DNA from: Rhabdornis inornatus
Lineage: Eukaryota; Chordata; Aves; Passeriformes; Rhabdornithidae
Assembly: GCA_013397075.1 (NCBI GenBank)
Contig: VWZS01008197.1
Span: 1,241,452-1,305,451 of the forward strand
DNA length: 64,000 nt
Reading direction: 5' to 3'
Under the pieces are notes generated by a model. That model ran no database searches. It was not told where the DNA came from and saw only the letters and a program-made list of their open reading frames with translations. This document shows positions 60,103 through 64,000 of this stretch, in pieces; position 1 is the first letter of the stretch, and each line of letters starts with the position of its first letter. A program made the position numbers and the translations under genes.

Positions 60103-61546
60103 AAAACATTCAGGGACAGTTAGCCTGACTTTCATACAGTTCTCTGTCAAAATCTGACAATGCTATCAAAAGTTGCTGGTAGTCTAAAAGGGCCATCAGA
60201 CCTCTCTGGTGGACAATTGGGCAAAACCAGAACTCTCAGGTGACTCCTTCTCTGCACTGAGACCCAGTGTGTGACCTTAACTGTGTCAAAGGAGAGAGCA
60301 GCTGGCTAAGACCAGGAGGTACAAGTCCTAAGTGGGCTCTCATAGGCCAGAGAAAGACAAAAAGAGAACAGAATTCCCTTCAGTGCTGTGTTTAGAGAGT
60401 ATGGAGCATTTATGAGAGAATAAAACAAGCAACCTGGTCCATCCAGACACCTTTGTTTTTGTTTCTCTCTCCTGTCATCCTATGCCATACTCAAAAGGAT
60501 AAAAAAAAAGTCATCCCAAACTTTGGGAATAAGTATGTAGTCATAGGGACAAAAGGAGCATGCAAATACCTCCTGCAGAAAATGATAATTTATATATAAC
60601 AGTTCAGTCTGAACAAGGAATTTTTTTTCTTACACTGGAAGGTTCTGGTACTGAGCCTACAAGGCAATCAAGTCCACATATAAAGACAGCAAAATTCTTT
60701 ATTACCAGTTCTTGAGTGTTTTTCAGCACCTAGCAACAAAGCATTTTAGTATTCAAACAAAACACAACTCAGTAACAAATGGTACTCAAAACAGCATATC
60801 AAAATAAAGTCTGAATGCACTGTGTTTCAGCATTTTTAAATTCTTTGTCATAAGACCAATTCAGGATTACTGATGCAAGTAAACTAACAAAAGTAAGGGA
60901 CTGTACTGCAATCCCTATATTACTCACAGGCTATGAACTAGGTAAAAATAAAGTGTGTATTACCTTTTTACAGATGTTTAGCATAATTTAATAAAGCTAA
61001 CGTTTATTTCAGAATGAACATATAGCAGAAGTACTGTTTGCTGAACAACCAATTAAAATTCTTATTCCTTCCACTCTAATTTTATTCGTGAACCCAAAAA
61101 TCTCCAAAATCAACAACTTGTAGTAGAATTCTACTTTTTCTATTCCAAAGAAAGAATTATTGAAACGTTATCTTTAGAACAGCAGCCACAGTAAGTCTGC
61201 AGCAGTGAAACCTGATACAAAAGCAATTGCTTTTTCCACAGCCATGGGATTTAGGAAATTTCAGGCACTAGAAAAGAGCCTTCAGGTTTTCTTTGCTACT
61301 TTTTTTTTTTTAATTGAGTGCTGAAGTATGCTACACAAACCTACTTGCTTCAATTCTCTGCACCAAGTGATTATAATGCATAATTTTTGAGAACTATACA
61401 GTAAATAAACCTCTAGCTTCAACTTATTTCTGTAGTAACATTTCTCCAAATTATTTGGATGCCTGTTCTACACACTTAAAAACATCTGTCCTTGTTTCAA
61501 AGTACCAAACTGGAGGAAGGAATCTCAAAAGTTTTTAAGTGCTATT

Positions 61547-61571
61547 ACAACAATATTGTAAATATTGTTGT
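61547..61571. repeat. 11-bp perfect inverted repeat
   Basis: The arms ACAACAATATT (61547-61557) and AATATTGTTGT (61561-61571) are perfect reverse complements around GTA. This short AT-rich hairpin has no recognised family. Confidence 0.9.
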
Positions 61572-63501
61572 CACTGTTGTGAGATTCTATGTAAAAAGCC
61601 AAACCAAACCAAGCCAACATGCATTTAGCACTTAAAAACCATGGAAGCAGTTATTCATTAAAATACTTACAGATTCCTTCTTTTATCCATATTTTAGAAA
61701 TGCTTCAGAAATCTCAGTGTTCATCACTTGCATCAGTAAGACAAGAACCTTCAGGGCTCTAATCTCTTCTTCAGACAGTTTTCTCATTTCCTGCTGATTA
61801 ACTTTTAAGATTTCCATTCTTTCACCAGAAATTGGTGGCAATCAAACTCCTCAGATCCTTGATAGAAATCTGACATGCTATCAGAGTTTACTGCAGTCAT
61901 TAAAGGGGAAATGGGCTCTTTAAGCTACAGAAATCACAGGAGATGGTCTCCTTCCTTCATCCTGCCAAAAGTTTACTAATTAAAAAAATCCTGAAGTTCA
62001 CTGGACAATCATTATTCTTCCTTCCTTTTTCAAGGGACTGAAGGCAGAATATGGAATCAAATCAGTTCTTTCAAAGGAAGAAATACTGATTTAAAGAGAG
62101 AACATGAAGACAAGTTTAGACTTAAATCCAAATCCTAGTTTTAAAATTCCAGTGATTAAATTCACCCCTGAGACTGTGAAGGGTTCACTGCAATGCACAA
62201 TAATTGCTGTACACCTCAACAGCATTTCTGTAATCCCATAAAATTCTGAATTTTGTCTTTGTTGTTTTAATGCTTAATGCTACATTTTAAGCCAACTTAT
62301 AATGTGTACCAGCAGCCTGACACAGTGGAAACATTTATATGGTATCAGACAGATAAAAGAACAAATCCTATTCCTTTATATTCCAGGAGGTATTCTCAGC
62401 CCTTCCCAGAAGCCTTATCAAATAGCTATCTTTTACTGTGTGCCTTGAAGCTACCTTGCACAAAGAGGAGGTGGAAAGAGGAGGAAATTCCAGAGCTGAA
62501 GCATGTGCCACCTTTTCAGATTAAAATTCCTTGTCAGTTGACTCTACAGCAAAATCACAGCCAGGAGTCAGTTATCAAAAGCTCCACTCTCTATCTACCT
62601 TGCAGACAAGCTCTGTTAACCCTAAAATTAAAGACAGCATAATCTAAAAAGGCTTGGTATCAGAGAGAGCCATTGTAAATTATGAACTGGCTGGTACAAT
62701 TTCCCTAGGAATTCTTCTTTTTTCCTGCCAAACAGATAACACCGAATGTGCTTAGTGCCTTTGAATGGCAAAATTTACATTTGACAGTTCAGTCACTACT
62801 GCAGCAGGTTTAGGTGTAGGTTAGGCAGGGCCCTGTACCAAGTACTGCACACTCCTCTAGAGCCACTGCTCGAGCAGGGAGAGCTGAGAAGAACTCAAAG
62901 ATTGATTACCAGTCTGCTGCTGACTGACCACAGTCACCTATAGCCAGTGTTGGTGTCACTCCTGTGAAGTCCTGAAGTCAACTGAGCCACTTGAGCTGCT
63001 TCCCTTAACTCCTGCTGAGTCTCACGTACACTGTCACTGCTAGGATGGTCCCTGGCCAGCTGCAGAATAACTTACACTTGTGTGTTTCAGAGAGAACAGC
63101 TTGTCTCACCAGAAATCATAAACTTCTTATAAAATCAGATGTCAAAAAAGCCAATTTAAGTACTGCAGATGGGAGCAAAGCAAATGGAGGTAGGTGAGAA
63201 TATGTAAACCCTTTGGTTCTTAAGATTTGCTTGAGAGCACTTCCATAGTTAAATGTGGAATTTGCAGATTCTTGAAGATGCCCTACTTCCACTTGCATTA
63301 ATGGTAAAACAGTCTCTTTTAGTACTGAAGTCCTGAAGTATGCATTTTTGGTAATTTTGTGTGTCTCATGAACATTGTTTTCAATTATATACATAGTAAT
63401 GAAATATATAATATTTCCTGCAGTCCTGCTTTGAGGCATAAAACTAAGCAAGTCACATAACAGAAACCTACAAAAAACATGAAACTCATCTTGCATATAT
63501 A

Positions 63502-63534
63502 TCAAATACAATACAATACAAATACAATAAATAC
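63502..63534. repeat. (ATACA)n short tandem repeat
   Basis: The run consists of AATAC/ACAAT-type pentamers with minor interruptions, in the upstream intron. Confidence 0.8.
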
Positions 63535-64000
63535 ATCCAGCTTGCTTAGTGCTAGAGCAAGAGAGAAGTCCACTGCTTCCAGTGATGCCACTTTTTTGGC
63601 CACTTTTTCCTTTCCTGAAGTACATCAGCTACTTGGTAAAATATAATGTGTTGGCAAAATATAATGTATTGTACCCTGGGCTGCTTCCTGGCATTATGTA
63701 TTGACTGAGGTATTTATTTAATAATTAATCATCTCCTGAATGAAATGCTTCCACATGTATTTAGCAATGTCTCTGGATGCCTTACAGATGCAGTACACAT
63801 CGCTGCAAAATGAAAACAGAGGGCCGAACTCTCCAATTTTAGGTATATGGAAACAACATCAGGATTACATTTCCTTAACTATTTAATTTTCCAAGGAGAC
63901 AATAAGATAACTTGACAGTTTCAGGGATGGAAATGCTTCTAAGCTGCAGGAGCAAAACACTAAAGGAAGAGTTCAAACTTCACTAGGTAAATACAGAGCT

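Noticed and set aside
59836..60150. Phe/Val-rich minus-strand ORFs and Lys/Asn-rich plus-strand ORFs
   Set aside because: They are products of the A/C-only low-complexity tract.
63116..63625. 169-codon minus-strand ORF
   Set aside because: It has no recognisable domain, no supporting neighbours and lies in an AT-rich intron. It is longer than most chance ORFs but not persuasive without homology or expression.

Overview
The window is vertebrate nuclear DNA, almost certainly from a bird. It is AT-rich and CpG-poor. Coding sequence occurs as short exons separated by introns with GT/AG borders. The only transposon relics I recognise are a CR1 LINE 3' fragment (about 54629-54915) and a solo LTR of the kind common in avian ERVL elements (about 57351-57946). 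Interspersed repeats are sparse, as is usual in birds. I cannot name the species.

The whole window lies inside one gene on the minus strand, the axon-guidance receptor ROBO1. I found 19 consecutive internal exons between 49115 and 868. They total 3,243 nt (about 1,081 codons), and every junction keeps the reading frame. In transcript order they encode Ig4, Ig5, three fibronectin type III domains, a juxtamembrane stalk and the transmembrane helix. The long cytoplasmic tail follows, with the CC0 and CC1 tyrosine motifs, the proline-rich LPPPP motif and the acidic and serine-rich blocks. I call ROBO1 rather than ROBO2 from tail signatures such as [37 protein letters not shown] and [20 protein letters not shown], recalled from the human protein. 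The signal peptide, Ig1-Ig3 and promoter lie beyond 64000. The last C-terminal exons and 3' UTR lie before position 1.

Layout, from high to low coordinate: 49116-64000 is one long intron holding the two transposon relics, an A/C-only tract and two hairpins. 42174-49115 holds the Ig4-Ig5 exons and a tight cluster of three exons around FN3-1. 31615-39170 holds FN3-2 and FN3-3, including an apparent GC-AG intron. 24223-24420 is the transmembrane exon. 868-20826 holds the cytoplasmic exons, beginning with a 27-nt microexon.

No second gene, RNA gene, CRISPR array or complete mobile element could be supported. The most interesting observations are about splicing: the GC-AG intron, two acceptors 9 nt apart at the Ig4-Ig5 linker, a 27-nt microexon after a weak donor, and a block of frame-preserving phase-1 exons that includes the transmembrane exon. 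Also notable are a perfect 24-bp palindrome that looks like a template-switch product and an unexplained 213-codon antisense ORF in an intron. I did not find a clearly new biological system.
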